NCBI RefSeq assembly: GCF_014652095.1
Contig: NZ_BMYD01000005.1
Location: forward strand, 186,001-250,000
Source of the DNA: Cognatilysobacter bugurensis
GTDB lineage: Bacteria > Pseudomonadota > Gammaproteobacteria > Xanthomonadales > Xanthomonadaceae
Length of the DNA: 64,000 nt
Direction of reading: 5' to 3'
The notes below the pieces were generated by a model. It saw only the letters and a list, made by a program, of their open reading frames with translations, was not told the origin of the DNA and ran no database searches. Position 1 is the stretch's first letter; each line of letters starts with the position of its first letter. This document shows positions 8,815-17,590 of the stretch, in pieces. The position numbers were made by a program, and so were the translations under genes.

Positions 8815-9549
8815 GGCGCCGAGTCGACCGCGCTGCGCGCACGACTTCGCTTCTGGTTGCGGTTGGATGCGGCGCGATTGCTCTGGCCGAGCCGCTGCCT
8901 GGTCTGCGACGCGCCGGGCGGCGAGGCGCTGGATCTGTGCGACGCATGCAACGCGGCGCTGCCGCACAACCGCAGCGCCTGCGGCACCTGCGCACTGCCG
9001 CTGCCGATCGCCGCGCCCGCATGCGGAAGCTGCCTCCAGCGCAGTGCGAGCCGTGCCCCGACGGCGGCCGTGCACGCACCGTTCGTCTACGCGGCGCCGC
9101 TCGACCGATTGCTGGTGCGCTTCAAGTTCCATGAGGACCTGGCCGCCGGGCGGCTGCTGTCACAACTCATGGCGCAGGCGCTCGCAGACGCGCCGAGGCC
9201 CGACGCACTCGTGCCGGTGCCGCTGCACCGAGCACGCCTGCGCCGCCGCGGGTACGACCAGGCGCTCGAACTCGCCAGGCCGCTCGGCCGCGCCCTCGAT
9301 CTGCGCGTGGACGGCGACCTCCTCGTGCGCACGCGCGCGACCGACGCGCAGTCGCGGCTCGACGCCGACGCACGCCGTCGCAACCTCCGCGATGCGTTCG
9401 CGCTTCGTCCTGGCGCGGCAGTGCCGGCGCACGTTGCGCTCGTCGACGACGTGATGACGACCGGCGCAACGCTGCGCGCGGCGGCCACCGCATTGCGGCG
9501 CGCCGGCGTGCAGCGCGTCGACGCGTGGGTGTGTGCGCGTGCGCCGTGA
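8773..9549 (+). CDS. comF: ComF-family phosphoribosyltransferase-like protein
   Basis: 258 residues. An N-terminal double zinc-finger-like region (C-x2-C in [12 protein letters not shown]-x2-C in LCDACN, and further Cys pairs to CGSC near residue 80) is followed by a PRTase domain. That domain has [22 protein letters not shown] and the phosphoribosyl loop [12 protein letters not shown] near the end. ComF family members support uptake or processing of transforming DNA, or act as amidophosphoribosyltransferase-like proteins of unclear reaction. ATG codons at 8773 and 8779 are both possible; a downstream TTG would free the BirA operator. It is divergent from bioB, and the two start codons are 49 bp apart. 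Confidence 0.88.
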   Translation: MPMPVNQIALPPVDGAESTALRARLRFWLRLDAARLLWPSRCLVCDAPGGEALDLCDACNAALPHNRSACGTCALPLPIAAPACGSCLQRSASRAPTAAVHAPFVYAAPLDRLLVRFKFHEDLAAGRLLSQLMAQALADAPRPDALVPVPLHRARLRRRGYDQALELARPLGRALDLRVDGDLLVRTRATDAQSRLDADARRRNLRDAFALRPGAAVPAHVALVDDVMTTGATLRAAATALRRAGVQRVDAWVCARAP

Positions 9550-9552
9550 GCG

Positions 9553-10095
9553 TCAGTCGCCTGCAGGCGGTTGCGATTCGGGCTTTTGAGCCGGACGCGG
9601 CGCGGGCTTTGCAATGTCCGCGTGCGGCCTCGCGCCCGAGCCGATCACCGCGACCGCGCGCATCTCGACCGGCGCACCCGGCTGCAGCAGCGCGGTCGTG
9701 CCGACGGCGCTCCACGCGGGATAGTGGTCGGGAAAATATTCGTGGTGGATCGGCGCGAAGCGCTCGAACTCCTTCTGGAACTTCTCGCTGCTGCGCGGCG
9801 CGGCATGGAACGTCGTGAGCTCGACGACGTCGGCGAGCGTGGCGCCCGCCGTCGCGAGATGCGCCTTGAGCGCCTCGAACATGTTCCGCACCTTTTCTTC
9901 GTACGTCTTACCGCGCCCGGCCGGGATGCCCGACACCGTGACCGTGTCGCCGACCTTTACGACCGGGCTGTAGTGCCAGTCGTGGTAGCTCGGCTCCATG
10001 CCGCGCGGCGCGAAGTGCTCGCGTGTCGGCGGTGCGCTCTGCGCATGCGCGAGTGACATGCACAGCAACAGCGGGATTGCGGCAAACAGGCGCAT
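9553..10095 (-). CDS. Secreted RidA/YjgF-family protein
   Basis: 180 residues. A signal peptide (MRLF...SLAHAQ, cleavage about residue 19) precedes a Rid-type trimer-forming domain at about 40-155 (VKVGDTVTVSGIPAG, VRNMFEALKAHLATAGATLADVVELTTF, PVEMRAVAV). A Pro/Ala-rich tail follows. True RidA deaminates reactive enamines in the cytosol using an Arg in a PAR motif. Here that position reads PAW (Trp128) and the protein is exported, so it probably is not an enamine deaminase. A ligand-binding or other periplasmic role is likelier. It ends only 3 bp after comF, with which it converges. Confidence 0.8.
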   Translation of the reverse strand: MRLFAAIPLLLCMSLAHAQSAPPTREHFAPRGMEPSYHDWHYSPVVKVGDTVTVSGIPAGRGKTYEEKVRNMFEALKAHLATAGATLADVVELTTFHAAPRSSEKFQKEFERFAPIHHEYFPDHYPAWSAVGTTALLQPGAPVEMRAVAVIGSGARPHADIAKPAPRPAQKPESQPPAGD

Positions 10096-10307
10096 CGTCC
10101 GGCTCCGGGTCGGGAACGTGATTGAAGCGCGTCGTCGGCGCGAAGCCACGGGCCGGAAGTCACCGCGACCCGATGACGCGCTCAGCGCGCGGTCAAGCCG
10201 CGGTGCGGTGGCTGCAACCGCATTGCACGACGGTCGACGCCCGACGGCGTGGCAGGCGCAATTCGCGCGCGCCCGCGCTCGTGTCGCTCGTGTTTGCCGG
10301 TTCGCCT

Positions 10308-11204
10308 TCAGCGCAGCGCGAAGTCGGCCGCCAGCCCAGCGAACACCGCCGCGCCCACCCAGTGGTTGTGCAAAAAAGCGCGGAAGCACCCACTGCGCGT
10401 GCGGTCGCGCGCGAGCATGAACTCGTACACGATGAGCGCGGCCGCGACGCCCACGCCGAGCCACCAGTACGTCCCCAGCCCCGCGCGCTGGCCTACGAGC
10501 ACAAGCGCGAACACGAACAGCGCGTACAGCACGCCTTGCGCGACGAGGTCCAGATCGCCGAACAGGATCGCCGTCGACTTGCTGCCCATGCGCAGGTCGT
10601 CGTCCCGATCGACCATCGCGTACCAGGTGTCGTACGCCGTCGCCCACAGGATGTTGGCCACGTAGAGCAGCCACGCGAGCACAGGCACCTCGCCGCGCAC
10701 CGCCGCGAACGCCATGGGGATGCCCCAGCCGAACGCGAGCCCGAGGTAGACCTGCGGGAAATGCGTGTAGCGCTTGAGGTAGGGGTAGCTCGCGGCGAGC
10801 ACGACACCGACGAGGCTCAGCAGCGCGGTGAGCCGGTTCAACGTGAGCACGAGGCCGAACGCGACGAGCATGAGCACCGCGAACACGATGAGCGCTTCGC
10901 GCCCGCGCACCGCGCCGGTCGCCAGCGGGCGGTCCTTCGTGCGCTCGACGTGCGGGTCGAGCCAGCGGTCGGCGTAGTCGTTGATCACGCAGCCGGCCGA
11001 CCGCGTGAGCCACACGCCGAGCGAGAACACCACGAGCGTCCACAGCGGCGGCACCCCCTCGGCGGCGAGCCACAGTCCCCACCAGGTTGGCCACAGCAGC
11101 AACAGCCAGCCGATCGGCCGGTCGCCGCGGACCAGTTGCCAATACAGGGCGAGCTTGCGGCGCCACGTCGGGCGCGAATCGAGCGAGGGCGATGCGGCGG
11201 TCAT
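10308..11204 (-). CDS. ubiA: 4-hydroxybenzoate octaprenyltransferase UbiA
   Basis: Inner-membrane prenyltransferase of 298 residues that attaches the polyprenyl chain to 4-hydroxybenzoate in ubiquinone synthesis. The first Asp motif is [20 protein letters not shown] (NDxxDxxxD) near residue 75. The second is [15 protein letters not shown] near 200. Eight to nine hydrophobic helices fit the family. The start at 11204 is the only Met before [18 protein letters not shown]; the frame is open far upstream but runs into the tRNA. No ubiC is adjacent, so chorismate lyase is encoded elsewhere. Confidence 0.94.
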   Translation of the reverse strand: MTAASPSLDSRPTWRRKLALYWQLVRGDRPIGWLLLLWPTWWGLWLAAEGVPPLWTLVVFSLGVWLTRSAGCVINDYADRWLDPHVERTKDRPLATGAVRGREALIVFAVLMLVAFGLVLTLNRLTALLSLVGVVLAASYPYLKRYTHFPQVYLGLAFGWGIPMAFAAVRGEVPVLAWLLYVANILWATAYDTWYAMVDRDDDLRMGSKSTAILFGDLDLVAQGVLYALFVFALVLVGQRAGLGTYWWLGVGVAAALIVYEFMLARDRTRSGCFRAFLHNHWVGAAVFAGLAADFALR

Positions 11205-11488
11205 CGCGTCAGCGTAGCAAGCGCGGTGTGGTGGTCCACCGCCCGCACAGGACGAGGCAACGTCCGCGAGAGGCGCAAGGTGCAGGCCGTTCCGCGGCCA
11301 CGGCAACGCCGTCCATCCGCGCGGACGCTGCATCCGCGCACCACTGAGCGCAGGCGCAGCGCGCGCGGCGGACGCGTGCGGCGCGCCCGCGAGTCGCGGG
11401 ACGGCCCTCAATCCGCACGCGCCGCATCGCATGCCCCGGCGGTTTCCGGCTAGAATGCCCGGCCGCGCGGTCACGCCGCGCGCGCCAC

Positions 11489-11565
11489 GCGCCTGTAGCT
11501 CAGCCGGATAGAGTAGTGGCTTCCGAAGCCATTGGTCGGGGGTTCGAATCCCTCCAGGCGCGCCA
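11489..11565 (+). tRNA. tRNA-Arg (anticodon CCG)
   Basis: 77-nt cloverleaf. The acceptor stem GCGCCTG (11489-11495) pairs with CAGGCGC (11555-11561), followed by discriminator G and encoded CCA (11563-11565). D-arm is GCTC...GAGT. The anticodon arm GTGGC-TTCCGAA-GCCAT places CCG at 34-36. The T-arm is GGGGG-TTCGAAT-CCCTC. It decodes CGG. The flanks show no integrase or duplicated tRNA end, so there is no sign of a genomic island here. Confidence 0.97.
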
Positions 11566-11808
11566 TCCATCGCCTCTCGCGATTGCGCGGCCCTCCACGC
11601 GACGGCACCGCGCACGGACTTCGTCACCTGCGTGTGCAGCCGGATGCATCGACCGTTGGCGGCGCGGCGACGGGTTGCGTCTCGGTAGGACGCGCCATCG
11701 ACATCCGGTCGAATAATCCACGCATCGGCGGATGCATGGTGTTCCGCCGAGTCGGCTCAAGAGCGCGGGCAGCATCGCGGCGTGACCATCGCGCACCGCC
11801 TGCGAGGC

Positions 11809-11838
11809 AAAAAAAAGCCCGGCCGAGGCCGGGCTTTT
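11809..11838 (-). terminator. Intrinsic terminator after the subtilase gene
   Basis: GC-rich stem GCCCGGC (11817-11823) with GCCGGGC (11828-11834) and a CGAG loop. On the minus strand it is followed by a run of eight T (A-run at 11809-11816). It lies 15 bp after the stop of the subtilase and probably ends an adhesin-subtilase transcript. The remainder of 11566-11808 shows no gene. Confidence 0.85.
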
Positions 11839-11852
11839 CAAGCCATCGGGTC

Positions 11853-13667
11853 TCAGTCGACCCGGGCTTCAAGCGTCACGTTGCTGAAATCACCCGTGCC
11901 GTGGACGAGCACGTAGTACGTGCACGGCACCGGGCTGCTCACGCGCACGGTTTCGTTGTTGCCCGGACGCACCGAGCGCCAGCCGGCGTCGGACGTCGTG
12001 GGCTGTGCGTCGGCCTTGACGTAGATGCCCACGTTGCCGGTGCCGCCGAACGTCATGACGTTGAGCAGGCTCGTGCCGGCCGGCACCTCGATGCTGAACA
12101 TCCGGCTGCTGCCGGCCGCGCCGCTGATGCCGGTCACGCGCACCTTGTTGGTCAGCGGCGTCACCGACGTGCCCGGCGGCGCCGTGGCGGCGTCGAGTGC
12201 GAGCTTCGCATCGAGCAGGCCGGTGCCGATCGGCGTGCTGGCCGGAATCGCGATCGGGAACGGACGCACCGCCTGCTTGAGCAGGGCTTCCATCTGCGCC
12301 GGGGTCTTCGGCGTCGTGGCCACGCTCTGCACCATGGCCGCGACGCCCGCCACGTGCGGCGCCGCCATCGAGGTGCCGGTGAAGCCGCTGTAGGTGTCGG
12401 TGCCCAGATCCGGCGACGTGGTCGAGGAGTTGCGCGCCTGCCACACGTAGCCGTTCGGGTTGCCGTCGACGCCACCGCCGCCGCCCGGCGCGGTCAGGTC
12501 GATCAACGTGCCGTAGTTCGAATAGCCCGCCCGCTCACCGGTGACGCGGCCTGCCGCAACGCTGATCACGTTGTTGCAGCTGGCCGGGCTGAAGTTCGCG
12601 ACTTCGGAGTTCGAATTGCCGGCCGCCACGACGACCGTGGTGCCGCGCGAGACGGCGCTGTCGATCGCCGCCTGCGTGATCGACGGGCAGGCCTGGCCGC
12701 CGCCAAGGCTCATGTTGATGACCTCCGCCGGCGTGGTGTTCGTCGGCACGCCCGGGACTGCGCCGCCCGACGCCCAGACGATCGCGTCGGCGATGTCGGA
12801 GGTGTACCCGCCGCAGCGACCGAGCACGCGCACCGGCAGCACCTTCGCGTTGAACGCGACACCGGCGACGCCGATGCCGTTGTTGCTGACTTCCGCCACC
12901 GTGCCGGCCACGTGCGTGCCGTGGAACGAGCTGTTGCGCGCCGTCGAGGTGGCGCTGCATTCGCCGGCGGCAGTCCAGTCGCCGTAATCGTACGCACCGG
13001 GCACGCGCGCATTGGTGGCGCGGCGCGACACGAACGGATCGCTGATGAAGTCGTAGCCCTCGAGCATGTTCGCGTTCATGTCCGCATGCGGGACGATGCC
13101 GGTGTCGAGCACGGCGACCACGACGCCTGCGCCGGTGGAGACGTCCCAGCCGGCCGTCGCGTTCATGCCGCCTGCCGTGTTCTGCAGGTGCCACTGGTTC
13201 GTCGCGTAGCCCGGGTCGCTCGGCGCGAGCTGCGGGGCGGCGATGCCGGTGTGCTGCCACAGGCGGTCGACTTCGACATACGCCACGGCCGGATCGCTCT
13301 TGAGCTCGCGCAGCAGGGCGTTCATTTCGGTCGGGCTGAGGCGGCTGTCGAGCTTCAGCAGTTCGGCGCCCACGCCGAGCGTGCGCATGTGGCGTGCCTT
13401 CGGCGATGCGCGGCCGCTCTGCGCGGAGGCCGGGGTCAGCGCGCGGGCGCGCGAGGCCGCTGCGTCCACGGTGCGCGCCTTGGCGCTCGGCGAGAGCTTG
13501 CCGTCGCGGTACTTCACGATCAGGCGGGCGCCGGCTTCGCTTGAGGCGGCGGTCTGGTTCGAGGCGGGCTGCGAGCGCGGGGCGGCAATTGCGGCCGGTG
13601 CGGCCAGCGCCGTGGCGATCGTCGCGGCGAGCAGCGTCAGGCGCAGGAAATGGTCGTTGCGGTTCAT
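11853..13667 (-). CDS. Secreted subtilisin-like serine protease with C-terminal PPC domain
   Basis: 604-residue S8 peptidase. A signal peptide (about 1-28) is followed by an inhibitor_I9-like propeptide to about residue 135. The catalytic domain has Asp188 (VAVLDTGI), His249 (HGTHVAGT), oxyanion Asn351 (VAAGNSN) and Ser433 (GTSMAAPHVAG). The last 90 residues form a bacterial pre-peptidase C-terminal (PPC) beta domain, common on extracellular proteases and normally cleaved off. All catalytic residues are present. It lies 59 bp downstream of the trimeric adhesin on the same strand and shares its terminator. Co-expression is therefore likely, and shedding of the adhesin is a testable idea. Confidence 0.92.
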   Translation of the reverse strand: MNRNDHFLRLTLLAATIATALAAPAAIAAPRSQPASNQTAASSEAGARLIVKYRDGKLSPSAKARTVDAAASRARALTPASAQSGRASPKARHMRTLGVGAELLKLDSRLSPTEMNALLRELKSDPAVAYVEVDRLWQHTGIAAPQLAPSDPGYATNQWHLQNTAGGMNATAGWDVSTGAGVVVAVLDTGIVPHADMNANMLEGYDFISDPFVSRRATNARVPGAYDYGDWTAAGECSATSTARNSSFHGTHVAGTVAEVSNNGIGVAGVAFNAKVLPVRVLGRCGGYTSDIADAIVWASGGAVPGVPTNTTPAEVINMSLGGGQACPSITQAAIDSAVSRGTTVVVAAGNSNSEVANFSPASCNNVISVAAGRVTGERAGYSNYGTLIDLTAPGGGGGVDGNPNGYVWQARNSSTTSPDLGTDTYSGFTGTSMAAPHVAGVAAMVQSVATTPKTPAQMEALLKQAVRPFPIAIPASTPIGTGLLDAKLALDAATAPPGTSVTPLTNKVRVTGISGAAGSSRMFSIEVPAGTSLLNVMTFGGTGNVGIYVKADAQPTTSDAGWRSVRPGNNETVRVSSPVPCTYYVLVHGTGDFSNVTLEARVD

Positions 13668-13726
13668 GTGATTCCCTTGCTTACGAAGTGGTGTGGTGTG
13701 CGAAGTGATGGAAGAAGCGCGTGCGC

Positions 13727-16700
13727 TTACCAGCCGAAGCCGACGCCGGCGCCGATGGCGGTGTCATCGCTGCTGGCCGAGCCACCGATCGTGACCGTGG
13801 CGCGCTCGGAGAGCGCCCGCTGGTAGCCGATCGAGACCGCCGTGGCGCCGTTCTGGAAGCCGACGCCCACGCCCACGCGGTTCTGCGTGCGGATGCCCGC
13901 GGCGCTGGTCGCCATGTTGAGCATCGCGGCCGACATCGCGCCCTGCTGGTCGATGCGGTGGTCCTGCTGATCGAGGCGGTAGCCGACATCGCTGCGGAGC
14001 GACAGGAAGTCATCGCTCATGGCCGACATGCGGGCGTCGGTGTAGGCATTCGCGCTGGACAGGGTCTGGGCGGAGCGCGTGTCGGTGTACGTGCGCGCCG
14101 AGCTCAGCGTTGCGGCATCGCCGGCCTGCATCTGGCGAACGTTCGTCGCGTCCGTGGCGCTCGTGCCGGCGGCCACGTGGGTCACGCGCCGCTGGTTGTC
14201 GCTGGAGCCGACCGACACGGTGTTCGCCTGATCGGCGACCGAGTCCTGGCCCAATGCGACGCTGCCTTGCGCGGTAACCGTGGCGCCCTGGCCGATCGCG
14301 GTGCCGCCCGACGCGGTCACCGTGGTGTCGGCACCGACCGCCACGGCGTTGTCCGCCGTGTCCGCGATCGCGCTGTTGGCACCGATCGCCGTGCTGTTGG
14401 CCGCGTTGACCGTCGCATTGCGGCCGATCGCCGTGTCGGTGGTGTCGCGCGCGTGGCTGTCACCGCCGACCGCGAGCCCGTCGCCGGTGCCGGCGGCAAT
14501 CCGGCTCGCCATCGTCGTGCGCAGGTCGCTCAGCTGCACGTCGACCGCCGCAAACGCCGCGCCGACATTGCCGAAGCTGCTGCCCTGGATCGAGTACGTC
14601 GGCGCGTTCAACACGCCGCCGGTGTAGCTCGCGCCACCGCCGAGCATGCGCGCCACCATGTCCATCTGCATGGTGCTGCTGATCGTCGAAGCCGACGCCA
14701 GCGCATTGAGCTGCGCGACGTTGACCGCGTCGGTGTCGGCCGTACCGGCGGCAACATTGACGATCTGGCGCTCGTAGCCGACCCGGCCGACCGAGACGCT
14801 GTCGGCGCGGTCGGCCAGCGAATCGGTGCCGAGCGCAACGCTGTTGGTCGCCAGTGCGACCGCATCGGCACCGAACGCCGCACTCAGCGCCGCAACGGCC
14901 GCGGAGCCCTGGCCGACGGCGCTGCTGCTCGCACCGGCCGCATACGCGAAGTTGCCGAGCGCAGTGCTGTTCTCGCCCGTGGCCCAGGTGCCGCCGCCGA
15001 GCGCGGTGGAGTTCACGCCCGATGCGAGCGCGGTGTCGCCGCCGGACATGCCCCCGATCGCGACCGAGCCTGCACCCGTCGCCGCCGAGCCTTGGCCGAT
15101 CGCAATACTTTCATCGCCCGTCGCAGCGGCGTTTGCGCCCAGCGCAGTGCTGTTTGCACCGCCGGCGTGGGCATTCGCGCCGCCCGCGAGGCTGTTGGCA
15201 CCCGTCGCGAGTGAGGCGCTGCCAAAGGCGGCGCTGCCGGCGCCGGTGGCGGATGCATTCGAACCGACGGCCACTGCATTGAGCCCGTCGGCGACGGCAT
15301 TGAAGCCGGCCGCGAACGAGTAGTCACCGAGCGCGAACGCGCCGCTGCCGAAGGCCGAAGAGCCGAGGCCGAGCGCCGTGCTCGATGCGCCGAACGCGGT
15401 GCTGTAGTCCGCATCGGCCAACGCGTCCGAACCGGCGGCCGTCGCATCGAGTCCGTTCGCGAGCGCCGTGCCCTCACCGGAGGCGGTGAAGAACTGGCTC
15501 GTGGTCGACGCCGCGGTCGCAACGGCCTTGAGCTGCGCCAGGTTGACCGCGTCGGTGTCTTCCGTGCCGGCGGCGACGTTGACCAGCTGGCGCTGGGTGG
15601 TCGCGTTGCCGATCGAGACGCTGTCGGCCCGGTCGGCGCGCGAGCCCGTGCCGAGCGCGACGCTGTTCGTCGCAAGCGCCACTGCGTTCGCGCCAAACGC
15701 CGCACTGAGGGCCCCTGCGGCCCAGGACGCTTGACCCACCGCGGTGCTGCTCGCGCCCGCGGCAAAGGCGAAGTTGCCCAGGGCCGTGCTGTTTGCGCCG
15801 GTCGCCCAGGTGCCGCCGCCGAGCGCAGTCGAATTCACGCCCGACGCAAGCGCAGTGTCACCGCCCGACATGCCGCCGATCGCGACAGAGCCGGCGCCCG
15901 AGGCCTCGCTGCCTGCACCGATTGCGATGCTCTGATCGCCGGTCGCCGCGGAGTTCGCTCCGAGCGCCGTGCTGCTCACGCCGCCGGCCGACGCCGCGCT
16001 GCCGAACGCCGCGCTGTTGTCACCGCTCGCCGATGCATTTGCACCCGTGGCAACGGCGTTCAGACCTGCCGCGACCGCGTTGAAGCCGGCCGCGAGCGAG
16101 TAGTCGCCGAGGGCGAACGAACCGCTGCCAAACGCCGAAGAGCCGAGGCCCAGCGCGGTGCTCGATGCACCGAACGCGGTGCTGTAGTCCGCATCGGCCA
16201 GCGCATTCGAGCCGGCGGCCGTCGCGTCCAGTCCGTTCGCGAGCGCCGTGCCCTCGCCGGTGGCAGTGAAGAACTGGCTCGTGGCCTCGGCGGTGGCCGC
16301 AACGGCATTGAGCTGCGCCATATTCACGGCGTCGGTGTCGGCCGTGCCCGCGGCCACGTTGACGATCTGCCGCTCGCTGCCGACGCGGCCGACCGATACG
16401 CTGTCGGCGCGATTCGCGAGCGAGTCCGTGCCGAGCGCGACGCTGTTGACGGCCGTCGCTACGGCGTCCGCACCGAACACGGCGCTGAGTGCACCCACGG
16501 CCGCAGCGCCTTGGCCGACCGCCGTGCTGCTGACGCCCGCGGCATAGGAGAAGTTGCCGAGCGCCGTGCTGTTGTCGCCCGTGGCCCACGTGCCGCCGCC
16601 GAGAGCGGTCGAATTCATGCCCGACGCCAATGCCGTATCAGCGCCCGACATGCCGCCGATCGCGACCGAGCCGGCGCCGGTGGCCCGGCTGCCTTCGCCG

Positions 16701-17176
16701 ATCGCGACGCTGTCGCTGCCGGTCGCCCACGAATTCGCACCGACTGCCGTGCTGTTTGCACCGTTCGCCTGCGCGTTCGCACCGGCCGCAAGGCTGTCGA
16801 TGCCGGCCGCGAGTGCAGCGCTGCCGAACGCCGCACTGTCGCTGGCCGTGGCCTGAGCGTTCGCACCGGTGGCCACGGCATTGGTGCCGTTCGCCACCGC
16901 GTTGAAGCCCGTTGCGAGCGCATTGTTGCCAAACGCGAATGCGCCGCTGCCGAACGCCGAGGCGCCGATGCCGATCGCGGTGCTCGAGGCGCCGACCGCG
17001 GTGCTGTGATCGCCTTCAGCGTAGGCGTTTTCCCCGCATGCGAGTGCTTCCGTGCCGCTCGCGAGCGCGGGCCGCGTGGCGTCGCCATTGGTGGTGCACA
17101 CCTCGGCAGCAAGGGCGGACGCGCTGGCAAGCGTGAGCGCGGCGGCCAACGCGAGGCACAAGGCAGACCGCCGCAT
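13727..17176 (-). CDS. YadA-like trimeric autotransporter adhesin
   Basis: About 1149 residues. A signal peptide (MRRS...ALAA) precedes a head made of some 60 short YadA-type repeats of about 14 residues (pattern S-x-A-x-G-x-x-A). These are interrupted by three neck/connector motifs (VNVAAGTxDTDAVNxAQL). A final short stalk with coiled-coil segments, more head-like units and a fourth neck lead to a C-terminal beta-barrel anchor of about 70 residues ending GAGVGFGW. Function by family: a trimer in the outer membrane that binds host or abiotic surfaces. The start at 17176 has GGAG 7 bp upstream; an ATG at 17254 would add 26 residues before the signal. The three head modules are near copies of each other. 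Confidence 0.93.
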   Translation of the reverse strand: MRRSALCLALAAALTLASASALAAEVCTTNGDATRPALASGTEALACGENAYAEGDHSTAVGASSTAIGIGASAFGSGAFAFGNNALATGFNAVANGTNAVATGANAQATASDSAAFGSAALAAGIDSLAAGANAQANGANSTAVGANSWATGSDSVAIGEGSRATGAGSVAIGGMSGADTALASGMNSTALGGGTWATGDNSTALGNFSYAAGVSSTAVGQGAAAVGALSAVFGADAVATAVNSVALGTDSLANRADSVSVGRVGSERQIVNVAAGTADTDAVNMAQLNAVAATAEATSQFFTATGEGTALANGLDATAAGSNALADADYSTAFGASSTALGLGSSAFGSGSFALGDYSLAAGFNAVAAGLNAVATGANASASGDNSAAFGSAASAGGVSSTALGANSAATGDQSIAIGAGSEASGAGSVAIGGMSGGDTALASGVNSTALGGGTWATGANSTALGNFAFAAGASSTAVGQASWAAGALSAAFGANAVALATNSVALGTGSRADRADSVSIGNATTQRQLVNVAAGTEDTDAVNLAQLKAVATAASTTSQFFTASGEGTALANGLDATAAGSDALADADYSTAFGASSTALGLGSSAFGSGAFALGDYSFAAGFNAVADGLNAVAVGSNASATGAGSAAFGSASLATGANSLAGGANAHAGGANSTALGANAAATGDESIAIGQGSAATGAGSVAIGGMSGGDTALASGVNSTALGGGTWATGENSTALGNFAYAAGASSSAVGQGSAAVAALSAAFGADAVALATNSVALGTDSLADRADSVSVGRVGYERQIVNVAAGTADTDAVNVAQLNALASASTISSTMQMDMVARMLGGGASYTGGVLNAPTYSIQGSSFGNVGAAFAAVDVQLSDLRTTMASRIAAGTGDGLAVGGDSHARDTTDTAIGRNATVNAANSTAIGANSAIADTADNAVAVGADTTVTASGGTAIGQGATVTAQGSVALGQDSVADQANTVSVGSSDNQRRVTHVAAGTSATDATNVRQMQAGDAATLSSARTYTDTRSAQTLSSANAYTDARMSAMSDDFLSLRSDVGYRLDQQDHRIDQQGAMSAAMLNMATSAAGIRTQNRVGVGVGFQNGATAVSIGYQRALSERATVTIGGSASSDDTAIGAGVGFGW
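14715..17050 (-). repeat. Three tandem near-identical head modules within the adhesin gene
   Basis: The same landmarks recur at fixed spacing. TGCCGCCGCC of the GGGTWATG block is at 16591, 15811 and 14989, and the GAACTGGCTCGTGG block is at 16271 and 15491. The first two copies are thus 780 bp apart (260 codons) and the next pair 822 bp apart (274 codons). The 42-bp difference equals one 14-residue head unit, as expected from gain or loss of a single repeat. Homology at DNA level makes in-frame recombination between modules likely. Confidence 0.85.
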
Positions 17177-17590
17177 GGGCGCTCCGCGGTGCGGTGTGAT
17201 CGATGAGGCGTGCGTTCCGCGCGGCGCGCGGACAAGGTCCTGCTGGACTGACATGGTTAAAACTCTCTCGGCGTTTCCGTTCAGAGCCGCGCGTCGCGCA
17301 GGACTCCCCCTGGCCACCTCGCCGTTCGAGACGCAAGCCGCTGCCCTCCCGACGAAAAACGGGCGGTCAAAAGGGTCTGCGCTGGTGCCCGAATCCCCAC
17401 CCGGGCTCGAAATCGAAGTGACGGCGGCCCGGATAAACCGGGGCGCGTGTCACATCGATAACATGAAGCTCGACCGTTTTGCACGACCGGTTTTCTTGAG
17501 TGCGCTTGAGGCACGCAGAACCGCGCCCGCGCGTCGTAACGCACCCGCCGCCAAGCTCTGTTTGCTGCGGTGCAGCAAGCGGGGTGCGAT
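17177..17590. other. Intergenic region upstream of the adhesin; no gene seen
   Basis: 414 bp between the adhesin start and the rep stop. It must hold the adhesin promoter on the minus strand, but I find no box pair I would defend. A half-site TGTGA (minus strand, near 17450) could be part of a CRP/Clp site, but its partner half is missing. ORFs crossing this region have no ribosome-binding sites and no protein-like composition. Confidence 0.5.

Noticed and set aside
11489-11565. tRNA-Arg as an integration site
   Set aside because: No integrase, no repeated tRNA end and no change in gene style on either side.
14715-17050. Repeated pattern resembling a CRISPR or minisatellite
   Set aside because: Units are coding, of 14 residues with protein-level periodicity and no constant spacers; it is the YadA head.
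13721-17206. Long plus-strand open frames (about 490 residues each) opposite the adhesin
   Set aside because: They mirror the repetitive adhesin codons, have no ribosome-binding sites, and consist of Arg/Ala/Gly runs.
17430-17460. CRP/Clp binding site upstream of the adhesin
   Set aside because: Only one TGTGA half is present; no matching second half at the right spacing.
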